DNA from: Calocera cornea HHB12733
Lineage: Eukaryota; Basidiomycota; Dacrymycetes; Dacrymycetales; Dacrymycetaceae
Reading direction: 5' to 3'
DNA: 64,000 bases
Assembly (NCBI GenBank): GCA_001632435.1
Contig: KV424006.1
Location: forward strand, 61,261 to 125,260
Shown here: positions 21,867 through 32,721 of the stretch, in pieces
Layout: every line of letters starts with the position of its first letter
How positions within the stretch are numbered: position 1 is the first letter of the stretch
Program-made: the position numbers and the translations under genes
The notes under the pieces: generated by a model
Seen by the model: the letters and a program-made list of their open reading frames with translations, nothing else
Database searches by the model: none
Told to the model about the DNA's origin: nothing

Positions 21867-23708
21867 ATGCGCACCAGCCCCGACCTCGCCGACGTCCTCG
21901 CCCAGATCCGCTCGCTCAAGCGGCGCAGGCTCACCCGCTCCCACGCAGCAGACCTCGCCGAGCTCGAAGCGCGTGCCAGCGCCCTCGCAGCCCCGGTGTA
22001 TGCGCTCCCCGTCGAGCTCGTCTCCGCCATCTTCGTCCTCGCCGCCACTGCCGACCCGAGATTCCCACTCACCGCATCGCACGTCTCCCGCTCATGGCGT
22101 GCCATCGCACAGGCGTACGCACCCCTCTGGAGCAACATCCGCATCGGCCTCCCCCCGCCACGGCCGATGCGTCGCTCGCCCAGCCTGCTCAGCATCGGCT
22201 ACGCGGGCTCAGAAGCGGACAGCCTGCTCTCCTTCTCCGGCGAGGAGGAGTTGCTTTACTCGGAACTAGACGATGAGGAGGAGGAGGAGGAGGAGGGCGG
22301 AGTTGGGCAGCAACTGGCCGAGCTGGCGTACTTCCTCGCCCGCGCAGGGCAGAGCCCGCTCGCCATCTCCCTCGAGTGGGCAGAACAGTCCGGCTCATCC
22401 TCCCTGCTCGCCAAAGCCGTCCGCCCGCACATCGCCCGCTGCGCCTCCCTGCGCTTGGCCAACCGCGGGCCGGCCCTCCCACACCTGACGAGCATCACAC
22501 CCTGCCCGACGCCGCCTCACGCGAGCCGGCTGCGAGCACTCGACCTCGCCGGGTTCTGCATGAAAGGACTGGACGATGCGCTGCACCTGCTTGCGCATAT
22601 GCCCGCCCTCCGCAGCCTTGCCCTGCGCGATGTGCACTTCTCGCCCTCCCCGCCCCAAGCCCAGGCACTCATGAGCGACATCGCCAGCTCTGAGGGCCCG
22701 CTCGTGCTCCCGCAGCTCGCCGATCTGCTTGTGGACGAATGGGCGCCGTACCTCTGCACGTACCTCCTCCCGTGTATACAGACACCGCGTCTGCAAGCCC
22801 TGACGCTCAGCGCCCACACATGCGACCCGAAGCACCTTTCGCACCTCGAGCTGTGCCCGCCCGTAGGCAGCTGGGACCGAGTCCGCTTCGTCCGCGCGCG
22901 TGGGTGCGCCTTCACAGACGCGTGCGTGCTTGAGCTCCTACAGCAAGCGCCGAACGCAGAGAGCGTGCTCGTCCACGGAGGCCTCCTGAGCGACGCGCTC
23001 CTGCAGATGCTCGCCCAGCCTGTGCACGGCGCGTGGCTCGCCCCCAGGCTCAAGAGCGCGTACCTGCACACGAGGCTGAGGTTCTCCCAGGAGGCAGTCA
23101 TGCGCTTTATCGATGCTCGCTTGCCGCCCCCGCCGAGGCAGCAGCCGCTCCGCGCTCAGCAGGCGAAGTGTGTGCCCTACTCGCCGCCGATGACACCAAT
23201 GTCGCCGGTGTCGCCGCATACACCCAGCTCTGAAGCCTCGGGGAGCACCGTCGCTCGCGTCTCCCCGCCCGCACCGGCGCTGCCACCTACACCCACCTCG
23301 CCCACCTCGCCAGCAAACCGGGCCCAGCATACCGCGCCCACGCCCCTCCGCCTCCTAGGCCTCTTTGGCATCCCACGCACGCCCTCCCCCGCTCCCCCAG
23401 CTCACAACTCGCCCTTCCCCCCTCCCGCCCACTCCACCTCCCAAAGCACGCAAAACCTGGCCCCAGGCCAAGGATTGGACAGCGCCTTCCGCCTCTGGCT
23501 CTCCCAGCGCGTAGGGCCCGAATCACGGACAGTCCCGGACTGGGGCGAGTTCAGGAGACGGATACTGGAGAGGGTCGCGAGTGGCAGCGGTGGTGGGAGT
23601 GGGAGTGGGGCTGGTGGGGAAGGCGCGTGGGAGGGGAGCGGGGCTGCGGCGCTGGGGGGGGAGGATGGGGCTGGGGTCAGGTTCTTTGGCGAGGGGGTGG
23701 GCGCGTAG
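21867..23708 (+). CDS. F-box-like domain protein with Pro-rich C-terminal region
   Basis: Single exon of 613 aa from the ATG at 21867 (context CCGCCATGC). A basic helix (IRSLKRRRLTRSHAADLAELEARAS) leads into an F-box-like segment, PVYALPVELVSAIFVLAA, then HVSRSWRAIAQAYAPLWSNI, about residues 51-96. An acidic run (DDEEEEEEEGG, about 140-152) follows, then leucine-rich stretches to about residue 440. The region after that is a Pro/Ser/Thr-rich linker, then a compact end (LDSAFRLWLSQR, PDWGEFRRRILER) and a Gly-rich tail. This layout is usual for the large agaricomycete F-box-like family, distinct from the MTSS-type paralogues here. Presumed ubiquitin-ligase adaptor; substrate unknown. GC content is higher than in the genes to its left. 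Confidence 0.75.
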   Translation: MRTSPDLADVLAQIRSLKRRRLTRSHAADLAELEARASALAAPVYALPVELVSAIFVLAATADPRFPLTASHVSRSWRAIAQAYAPLWSNIRIGLPPPRPMRRSPSLLSIGYAGSEADSLLSFSGEEELLYSELDDEEEEEEEGGVGQQLAELAYFLARAGQSPLAISLEWAEQSGSSSLLAKAVRPHIARCASLRLANRGPALPHLTSITPCPTPPHASRLRALDLAGFCMKGLDDALHLLAHMPALRSLALRDVHFSPSPPQAQALMSDIASSEGPLVLPQLADLLVDEWAPYLCTYLLPCIQTPRLQALTLSAHTCDPKHLSHLELCPPVGSWDRVRFVRARGCAFTDACVLELLQQAPNAESVLVHGGLLSDALLQMLAQPVHGAWLAPRLKSAYLHTRLRFSQEAVMRFIDARLPPPPRQQPLRAQQAKCVPYSPPMTPMSPVSPHTPSSEASGSTVARVSPPAPALPPTPTSPTSPANRAQHTAPTPLRLLGLFGIPRTPSPAPPAHNSPFPPPAHSTSQSTQNLAPGQGLDSAFRLWLSQRVGPESRTVPDWGEFRRRILERVASGSGGGSGSGAGGEGAWEGSGAAALGGEDGAGVRFFGEGVGA

Positions 23709-24870
23709 GGCGCATATACAGACGGAGGCAAGGTGCATACATGGCGCGCATATATGCGCACCTGGATGTACCCGCGCCAAGGAGTCGGAGAGGTCGTCGC
23801 CGCCGCCCCACTCGCCGCCGCCTTTCGTAACGTCGCCTCTGCTCCACCCTCCCGTCCCTGCGCACAATATGACCCATCCCGTCAAACGCAACACCAGACT
23901 CAGCCTCGGACCAGGGCCAGACCCATTGTCTTCAGTCACTTGCCAGTCGCCTCAGTCGCTGCAAGTTCTCTCCAAGATACGAAAAACAAGGACGCTGTCT
24001 TCCACTTCCCAGGACTCCCTACGGACTCGCTCGCTCAATCGACTAGCACTCCCCTCTGTTCCGCCTCATGCCTCACCTACCGGCCTGGTCGAATCCGATA
24101 CCGCCGTCTCGTTTTCTGCTGTTGTACTATGCCTTTTCCCGCTCGATTTGTCTCTGCAAGATCCATTTCTCTCGCCTCGGTGCCGCTGTCGGTCTCGGTC
24201 CCGGTCATGTCCTGTTCCTCTCGGACCATTCATGTATACTCTGAGGGATCTCGGGCCGTCTCAAACTCTCCAACCCTCACCTTTCTCCTCAATACCTGGG
24301 CTCAATTCCGATGCAATTTCCCTTTCCTTCACGTTCCCTTTCCATTCAGGCTGCCTCGCAGCCATCAGTAAACCACGTAACGACTTCCACTTCCATTTCC
24401 ACTTCCCATCCCCATTCCTATGCTCCTCCCACACACTATCGCCCTCCCTGGGCCGTCCACTTCCCAGCAATGATGACGTACCACACGAATGATGGACCCT
24501 TAGACACTGCGCCCGAAGTAGCTAATGAAGCAAATGAATGCAAAGTAGCCGTCGAAACAACCCTGGTGCCGGATCCTCCTGCCCATACCGTAGCCATTCA
24601 GTTCGATCCTCATGGGACCATGCGCTGCTCCCCCTGTCAGACATTGTCCATTGTGGGGAATGCCAAAGTGAATGTATTCTGTTCATGATCGGTGGACCCT
24701 GCTTCCGCTGACTCGCCCTGCGCACTGACGTGCTGACTCGCCGCCCGGCTGACGGCCGCGGTGCACGGAGCTACACCGCACCTCTCGCCGGCTTATCAGT
24801 GTCAGGTAGCCTATGTCCCGGTCAACATTCGCCAGCGCTGGCACGGTTCTCGCCCGCTTCAAGCTACAGG
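23709..24870. other. Gap between the F-box-like and ACS-like genes
   Basis: Frames are open on several strands because of low-complexity C/T-rich DNA (many TTCC-like runs at 24.3-24.45 kb), but no gene is supportable. It contains the 14-bp perfect palindrome GCGCATATATGCGC at 23746-23759. Confidence 0.4.
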
Positions 24871-26291
24871 ATGGCCGTAAACGGGACGTCTAGCAAAGGT
24901 AAGACTGCTCGGCTACGTCAATCTTCTCAGCAGTACTAACCCAGGTGTGTGGCTAAGGGCCTAAGCTCTCCCGGCGCGGCGCAGAGATCCTCGCGACGAC
25001 CGGCGCGGGGATCACCGCTGGCAAAGCGACGCTCGTAGACGCGTATGACGCCGTGCGCAACCCGGACGGGTACATCAACCTGAACGCGGCGCAGAACACG
25101 CTGCAGCAGGCCGAGCTGCTCGCCTTCCTCAAATCGAAGTTCGACGTCGCCCAGGTCGACTTTACGTTCGGGGACGACTTTTCCGGCTCGCAGCGGTTGC
25201 TCCGCGCTCTAGCGGGGTTCCTCAGCAAGCATTTCGCCCAGCATAAGAAGATTGAACCGGATGATATCATGATCGGCTCGGGCTGCGGGCCCCTCACTGA
25301 CCAGCTCATGCTCTATCTCGCCGACCCGGGCGACGGCGTCCTCCTCCCGGTGCCGTACTTCGTCGGGTACAAGTCCGACCTCGTGGTGCGCAACGAGATC
25401 AAGCCTATCCCGGTTCCTGTGAAGATGGAAGAGTACTTCTCAGCCACGACGATCCCGCTGTTCGAGGAGACGCTGAAGAAAGCCGAGGCAGACGGTACGC
25501 CCGTCCGCGCCGTGATCCTCTGCAACCCGCACAACCCGCTCGGGCAGTGCTATCCGCGCGAGACGATCCTCGAGTACGCTCGATTCTGCGAGAAGCACGA
25601 CCTGCATCTCGTGTGCGACGAGATCTTTGCATTCTCCACATTCCAGTCCCCTGACGTGCCGAACGCACCGCCCTTCGTCTCGGCGCTTTCCCTTGACCTG
25701 GAAGCCGCCGGCGTCAATCCGGCGCGCGTGCATGTCCTGTATGGACTCTCCAAGGACTTCAACGCCAACGGTCTCCGGGGCGGGGCGCTTATCTCACCGG
25801 CCAACCACGACCTTCTGACCGCCGTCCGTGTGACCTCCGCCTACATGAAGATCAGCTCAGCGACCTCCGTGCTGTGGTCGCTTATTCTGGAAGACGATGC
25901 CTTCTGGAGCGATTTTGTCGCCGAGAACCAAAAGCGACTTGCTGCGGCCTACCGATACGCCACGGGTTGGCTCAAGTTCCAGCACATCCCGTTTTACCCA
26001 GCCTTCGCCGGCCATTTCGTATCCGTCAACCTCCGGCAGTTCTTCCCATCGAAAGATTCGCAGGAAAACCCGATATCAGACGCTGACGAGGCCACCAAAG
26101 ATCAGGCGCTTAACCAGCTCTTGGTGCGGAACAAGGTCCTTTTGGGATCATCCGCTTCGTTTGCTTTCCCTGAGCGCGGCTGGTTCCGGTTTTGCTTCTC
26201 GATGAAGCCGGAAAGCATGGCGGTCGCTTTGAGGAGGCTCGAGCAAGCCTTTGATTTAGCAGAATGGGATGGGACAGAGACTGCGCACTAG
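24871..26291 (+). CDS. ACC-synthase-like aminotransferase 1 (PLP enzyme)
   Basis: A 28-nt first exon (24871-24898, MAVNGTSSK) joins 24958-26291 through a 59-nt phase-1 intron with a TACTAAC branch site and a TAAG acceptor, giving 453 aa. The joined KGPKLSRRG matches the PKLS start of the two neighbours' second exons. Fold type I aminotransferase features: YINLNAAQNTL (box 1), CNPHNPLGQCYPRETI, CDEIFAFSTF and YGLSKDFNANGLRGG, in which the SK lysine should bind PLP. Box 1 differs from neighbours 2 and 3 (NLGVAEN): the family Glu is Gln here. Plant ACC synthases make the ethylene precursor from S-adenosylmethionine; for fungal homologues the reaction is often unproven. First of three tandem genes on the plus strand. 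Confidence 0.85.
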
Positions 26292-26329
26292 ATGTGATGT
26301 TCATCAAAACACAATTGTAGCATGTTTAC

Positions 26330-26387
26330 GTTGCTTAAGCGGGGCTCGTAGCCGCTTTTCTGTTGCTTAAGCGGGGTTCGTAGCCGC
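26330..26387 (+). repeat. Tandem 26-bp repeat downstream of ACS-like 1
   Basis: Two copies, 26330-26355 and 26362-26387, differing at one base and separated by 6 bp. Each contains the palindrome GCTTAAGC and ends TCGTAGCCGC. They start 38 bp after the stop, so they probably lie in the 3' UTR. Confidence 0.85.
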
Positions 26388-27215
26388 ATCCAAGATGTAC
26401 GAACTCACCGGCGTTCGAGGATGGGGATCCGAGAAACCTTGTTCACCAGAAACCCGTGCCAAAAATAGGTCAGGACCCGCGTAGTGGAGCTCGAAGCCGA
26501 ATAACGGAAACCGAGGTTATGGGAAGGCGTGGCAGGACGCAGGCACTTGGGAAAGTACCTGACCCAACTGCCATTTATTGACAAAGACCCTCGGACCCGC
26601 CCGGTTCTTGTTCCGCGGTATAAGCGCTTGCGGTCGTCCCAGTCCAGGCCTCAGGGACACTTCCTGCGGGTTCGGCGCTAACGTTGCATCCCGCTCGCTG
26701 CGCTTAACGGTTACAGCCACGTACCTGACGGCGCTCCACAATCACCACCACCCGTGGTTCCCACCATCGTAGGCCGTCCTCGAACGTCTCTCTCCTCCCT
26801 CCGGCGTTGACAATCCCAACGGGTTTGCACATCGTCTGCGGGCTCGAAGTAAGGAACCTGTCGCAGCGCAATGGCGTGCTCGTGGCTGCGCTGGGGACTG
26901 ACTCTCCGAAAACCCATATGGCATGATGGCCACCACGCATGGGAGTCTCCTCTTCTATCTCAATTGATATCCTACAACATGCTACTCCTCCTCGCATCAA
27001 ATTCATGAGATGAGAAACTAACCTGACTAGTCAGGGGATCTGATGCGCTCGACAACCCATGTATCATGGGATGAACCCTTTGTTAGGTTGGGACCATCCA
27101 CCTAGAAGGACAATTCCGAGCCCTAATCCGAGATTAATCGCCCGTCTAGACGTATAAGACTGGATTGGTTGAACGATATGCAGATTATCAAGACCCCGCT
27201 ATCGCTAACGAGTAA

Positions 27216-28778
27216 ATGTTCAACTGCCTTACCTCCAGTGAGTAACAGTGTGTTCTTGCCCCAATCTTGGTCCTCAACTCACAGAGAACGGTAGCTCCCA
27301 AGCTCTCACAAAGGGCACAGAATGCCCTTGATAGAGCGGGCGCATTCGTCAAGATTACCGACGAGCTCTCACACAATGCCTACTCCCACTCAAACCCCCA
27401 TGGATTCTGCAACCTGGGCGTAGCGGAGAACACACTTCATCACGAAGAGCTGGTCAAGTATTACAACACCAAGTTCGAGCTCACCGATGTGGATCTCACC
27501 TATGGCACGGATCTAAGCGGGTCCATGCGCTTGTCCAAAGCAATGGCCACCTTTCTCAACAAGCACTTCTCACCGGCCGTTCCCATCAAGCCAGAACATC
27601 TCGTGGCTGGAGCAGGCTGTAGTGCAGTTGTCGATATGCTTGCTTTCCATGTGGGCGACCCTGGAGATGGCATACTGATCCCGACTCCGTATTATTCCGG
27701 TTATAACAGCGATCTATCGACACGTAGTGGAATAAAGGCTGTGCCTGTGGCGGTCGACCAGACTGATCCTCTTGGCATCCATACGATGAAGACGTTCGAG
27801 GAGACGATGCAGAAGGCACAATCCGGTGGTACGAGGATCCGCGCGCTGATCCTCTGCAATCCCCACAATCCTTTGGGTCGCTGCTACCCACGCGAGACAA
27901 TTCTGGAGTACGCGCGCTTCTGCGAGAAACACAACATCCATCTGATTTCCGACGAGATTTACGCCTTCTCCGTCTTCCCTACATGGGACAACACCGAACC
28001 GATACCCTTCATCAGCGTACTGTCGATCGACTTCGCCAAGGAGGCAGGCTGTAATCCAGCTCGCGTCCACGTCGTGTACGGCCTATCCAAGGATTTCAGT
28101 GCGAATGGGCTGCGGGGTGGTGTCCTCGTCTCGCCTCACAACGCCGGGATGGTACTCGCCATGAGAAGCACAAGTTTGTACATGAAGATGTCGACTGCGA
28201 CAGCGATGCTGTGGAGTGTCATTCTCGAGGACGACGAGTTCTTCGCCAACTACATCAAGGAGAATCGCCGGCGCCTACGACACGCGTACGAGTTCCTGAC
28301 CTCGTGGTTCAAGTTCCACAAAATTCCGTACAATCCGAGCAATGCGGGTCATTTCGTGATGGCCGATTTTCGCCAGTTCTTCCCTGAGAAGGACAAGGAA
28401 GGCGACGTCCTCCCAACCACGGTCGACGATAACGGCACCGCAAGAGATCAGAACCTTTATCAGCGCATTATGGACAGCAAGGTGTATGTCGGATCCGGCG
28501 TTGCCTTCTGCCATCCCATCCCTGGATGGTACCGAATCACCTTCTCCTTGCGACGGGACTACTTGGTCGTTGGTCTTGCTAGGCTTGAGAAGACGTTTGG
28601 CCTGCCCAGCTTCCCCGGTCTCAGCGAACCTTCAAGCACGGTCGCCAAAGCAGAGGCGAGCGTAGCCGCCGTAAAGGTACGCGTCGAAGAAGCGAAGCAG
28701 AAGCTCAAGTTGAGGGAGAGTAAGACGGGCGAGGTCGATAAGCGCCGTGGTCTATCTAGGACAGTTGCGTTGGCGTGA
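27216..28778 (+). CDS. ACC-synthase-like aminotransferase 2
   Basis: A 22-nt first exon (27216-27237, MFNCLTS) and exon 27295-28778 are joined by a 57-nt phase-1 intron ending GGTAG, giving 501 aa. This acceptor is the one that yields the PKLS start conserved in all three genes. Motifs: GFCNLGVAENTL (box 1 with the family Glu), ILCNPHNPLGRCYPRETI, SDEIYAFSVF and YGLSKDFSANGLRGG (PLP lysine). The tail after about residue 455 is a charged helix absent from gene 1. It is most like gene 3. A TATA-like GTATAAGA lies about 65 bp before the ATG. Likely PLP-dependent; product unproven. Confidence 0.87.
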
Positions 28779-29024
28779 CGAGACAAGATCGATTATTTTC
28801 GGCCAAGATACGACTTGCAAGGTTGCTTCATGTAGTAGCCAATTGACCAATATGAGACAGAACTCTTGACAGGTCCGAACATGTATACGTGCATCTTTTG
28901 AATGTCATGAGGATGCCAGGGCGATGTTGAATGGAGAGAGATGGAATGTATGCGAAGGCGCCATCATGGCGCCATCAGGCTGGGAAGACACCGAACGACC
29001 TCGGGCGTAGCATCTTTGTTCCGG

Positions 29025-29032
29025 TATATAAG
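29025..29032 (+). promoter_or_regulatory. TATA box far upstream of ACS-like 3
   Basis: TATATAAG at 29025-29032 (in CCGGTATATAAGCACC) is a strong TATA box but lies about 620 bp before the ACS-like 3 ATG. It may start a transcript with a long or spliced leader, or a separate small transcript in 29.06-29.6 kb. No convincing protein was found there. Confidence 0.45.
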
Positions 29033-29644
29033 CACCGCCTCTCGCCTGGAGTCTTGCACGCCTCGGTGTGTTCTACACGGTTGTGTTCTCTGGGCCGGTC
29101 GCGGCGCATCTTCAGAGGCGAGGCGAAACAGCAGGGCTGGCTGACTCAACGCGCGGCTTGCCCGGCTTCGGCTAGTCTCGCATGGCATATGTCTGGCTTG
29201 ACTGCTCAAATTGGTCTGCTTTGTCTACTCCATTCGTCTGGTTTGTTGAAGATATGTCGACTGCGAACGATACGGCATCTCAGCCTGCTGCAAAGGATAA
29301 CAGAATGCTGAGTTGGGCAGACTCCTCAAAGATGACTGTAGGTTCGAGTCAAGACGGAAGAGTCCGATTCGCTCCCGCCACAACTGAGGGACTTTCGCCG
29401 AGCGTGGGGGGCAGGGGCGGGCAATTTGGGTATTGCGATCGACTGCCCGGGCGTCCCGAGTGAGCCGTCCGTTTCTTACATAGCAAGAGGGTCCAGAGCG
29501 GCCCAGTTTCGGACCATAATCCATACGTGCTGCCGTCGTTCCGCCCGTCCGCCATCCGGCCCGCAGTGCAGTATATCTGTCTACCGACCACGGTTCGAAG
29601 ATATGGCGGACGGTTATCTTTGACGATATCATCGACGAGCGACC

Positions 29645-31185
29645 ATGGCTGCTGCAAATGGGGTGATGGGATCGGCGTTGTCTTGTATGTGAATTCGCTC
29701 GGCGCTATCTATACATCGGCAGAGTTGACTCAACGCATCAATACAGCACCGAAATTGTCTACCCGAGGGCAGAGCGCGTTGGCCCGAGCGGGCGCCTTCA
29801 TCCAACTGGCGAACGAGCTCTTTCAGAACGCGTACTCCGCCTCGAACCCCGATGGCTTCTGCAACCTCGGCGTGGCCGAGAACAGTCTGCTGCACGCTGA
29901 GCTGGTGGAGTACTACAACTCCAAGTTCCATCTAGAGCCGGTCGACTTTACGTACGGGAACGACCTGAGTGGGTCGATGCGGCTGTCCAAGGCGCTCGCA
30001 AGGATGTTCAACGCGTACTTCGAGCCGGTGACGCCCGTCAAGCCGGAGCATATGCTCGCGGGCGCGGGGTGCAGCGCCGTGCTCGACATGCTCGCGTTCC
30101 ATCTGGGCGACCCGGGCGACGGCGTGCTGATCCCTGTCCCTTACTACGTCGGCTTCAACAGCGACTTTGCAGCGCGGAGCGGTATGAAGCCCGTGCCTGT
30201 GGCCGTGGACGAGTCGGACCCGTTCGGCGTCCACACGCTCAAGACGTTCGAGGAGACACTGCGGGTGGCCGAGGCGGCGGGGACGCCCATCCGCGCGGTG
30301 ATGCTATGTAACCCGCACAACCCGCTGGGGCGGTGTTATCCCCGGGAGACGATCCTGGCGTACGCGCGCTTCTGCGAGGAACACGACCTGCACCTGATCT
30401 CGGACGAGATCTACGCCTTCTCCGTCTTCCCCACGGAGGACGATGAGCACCCAGCGCCCTTCGTCAGCGCGCTGTCGATCGATTTCGAGAAGGAAGCGGG
30501 GTGCGACCCCGCGCGGGTGCACGTCGTCTATGGCATGTCGAAGGACTTCAACGCGAACGGCCTGCGGGGCGGGGTGCTCGTCTCCCCGCACAACCCGGCG
30601 TTGCTCACGGCAGTCAAGAGTACAAGCATATTCATGAAGATGTCTACGGCGGCGGCGGCGCTCTGGAGCTGCATACTTGAGGACGACGTGTTCTTCCCCG
30701 AGTACATCAAGGAGAACCAGCGCCGCCTGAGGGAGGCGTACGAGTTCACCACGAGCTGGTTCAGGTTCCACGGGATCCCCTACTCGCCCGCGAACGCGGG
30801 ACACTTTGTTATGGCCGACTTCCGGCAGTTCTTCACTGACGCAGACGCGCACGGCCGTCCCCTTCCCCTCGTGGAGGAAGACAAGGGCGCAGCGCGCGAC
30901 GCAGCGATGTGCCGCCGGATCATCGCCGCCAAGGTGTTTGTCGGCTCTGCCGCGGCCTTCTCTTGCCCGACGCCTGGGTGGTGCAGGATCACGTTCGCGA
31001 TGCGGAGGGACTACCTGGCTGTGGGGCTCGCTAGGCTGGAGCAGCTGTTTGGGCTGGAGAGCTTTGGGGGACTAGCCGCGGGGATGTCCGAGGGGGGGGA
31101 CGGCAAGGCGCAGGAGGCGACCTTGGCGGGAGGGAAGGATCACGTGCGGGAGGTGGCCGAGCTGTTCGAGAAGACGGCGCTGTGA
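29645..31185 (+). CDS. ACC-synthase-like aminotransferase 3
   Basis: First exon 29645-29684 (40 nt, MAAANGVMGSALS) splices at a canonical GTATGT donor to 29747-31185, giving 492 aa. The phase-1 intron of 62 nt sits at the same place as in the two genes before it. Motifs: GFCNLGVAENSL, MLCNPHNPLGRCYPRETI, SDEIYAFSVF and YGMSKDFNANGLRGG with the PLP lysine. The C-terminus adds a Gly-rich, charged tail. Compared with gene 2 it is much richer in G and C at third codon positions, which suggests different expression or age rather than a different family. An upstream in-frame start near 29527 was rejected because the intron would be read as protein. Confidence 0.87.
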
Positions 31186-32721
31186 GCTGTAAGCTTGGGA
31201 GGCGATGAGCCTTCCGTGGAGGAGTGGCCATACAGTCGGGCAACGAGGGAAGCGACCTCATGCACCGCGGTGCGCGTCATAGACTGTGATGTGCATTAGT
31301 TACATCTGCAGCAGCATATATGCATGCGGCAGAAGACCGCTCTCGATACTCTTTCGTCGTTTCGCAGTACTACTATTGGTGCTGCTGCGGTCCGCGCATA
31401 TCGGGCCGCCAGCCTATTGATGGGCGGCAGATGGCTGATGGTAGATGATGCATGGCTATCGCCCACCGGAAATCCCAGCGCGTGCAGATCCTGCAAACCC
31501 GGTCTCATGACCCTTCTGTCGGCGTTTAGATTTCGAGCTTGAATGATTCGTGCATGCCCGCGAAGGCGAGCGAAGCCACCAGACTCTCAAGTGCCCCAGG
31601 CTGCGCCTTCCCAGAAGGGAAATGCAATCCCGCGGGGTGGTGTGCTGGCATGCACAGGGGCTCGGTTCGCGTGCGCTGCGCTTCGGGGCTTCGCGAACAG
31701 AGAAAGGGGGTAGGGTGCCGATATACGCTCTGGGACACATGGCTCGCGAGTCTAAGCGCACCTGAGCGCGATTATTGATTGAGTACATACTGGTGAGCTG
31801 TCAAAGGGGTGGACCACGTAAAGCTGGGGCAATGTATGCGCTGAGAGAGTCAGGTGACGCGCGGGAGGAAGGCACGAGACTGCTCGATGCGAAACGGGCG
31901 AGTCAGCCCCGGAAGAGAGCCGAACCGGGGGGGTGCTGCTGGCCAGGAAGGGAATGCGGGGGCGCGCCGTGCGCCGTGTGCCGTGGGTTCCGGGGACGCA
32001 GCGTCGGGTCTGCGACTAAGAACGTGATGGGTGATCGGCAGGTTTTCAGCACTAGGACTACTGATGCATCTGTGGTGCCGGTCGCCTGACACTTGGTGTG
32101 ATTCGCCCGCTGGGGTTTGGAGCTTGCTGGTCAGCAACGTGGGTTTGTACGAATGAAGCGAACGGTTCCTGGGAAACGGAGGACGATACAGGCCAGGGAG
32201 CTAGGGTCCGCTGCCGGGCTTTGGGAATGAGCGTGCCGGGCTTGGTTGTGGGAGGCGGAGCGTATTTCGAGGGAGGGAGGGAGGAGGGGGCGGAGCGGGA
32301 TCAACGAGCGGTGATATCATGCCTTGCTTGGCCTGCGTGGCGTGGCTGCCTCCGTCGGAGTTGCGAGAGACAGCCGGGTGGATCAGGCACTCTTCACGCG
32401 CCTCTCCTGCTCCCTCAGTGCAGTGCAGCGCCGCCGCTCGCAGGCGATCATTGGACGGACGGGGAACTACCGACACCACGCTCCAAATCACACTCGCGAA
32501 GGTTTCCCTGGGCGGTCCAACCATCCAAGAAGATTACCTTCGACTATCCGTCCATCCGTGAGCATAGAGCCAGAGATATCCACTCCGTAGCAGCGTATAT
32601 AGTCGTGTCGTTGGGTAACATAAGCATGTACCGCCGGCGTACTGTACGCGCACGCCTCCCCGTATGAGTCAGGCAGTGTAGTGCGCTGCTGCAAAGACTA
32701 CTAGGGCAACCACCGGCAAGG
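31186..32721. other. 1.5-kb gap before the FHA-RING gene
   Basis: No gene was recognised on either strand. There is a GCATATATGC decamer at 31314-31323 and a TATA-like TATATAG at about 32596, 126 bp before the FHA-RING start, which may be its core promoter. Confidence 0.45.

Noticed and set aside
23581..24492. Long plus-strand open frame of about 300 codons
   Set aside because: It overlaps the end of the F-box-like gene in another frame and continues into C/T-rich low-complexity DNA with no domain.
25137..25148. CCTCAAATCGAA, one mismatch from the element motif, in ACS-like 1
   Set aside because: A single hit outside the block, in coding sequence (FLKSKF), compatible with chance; not counted as part of the motif set.
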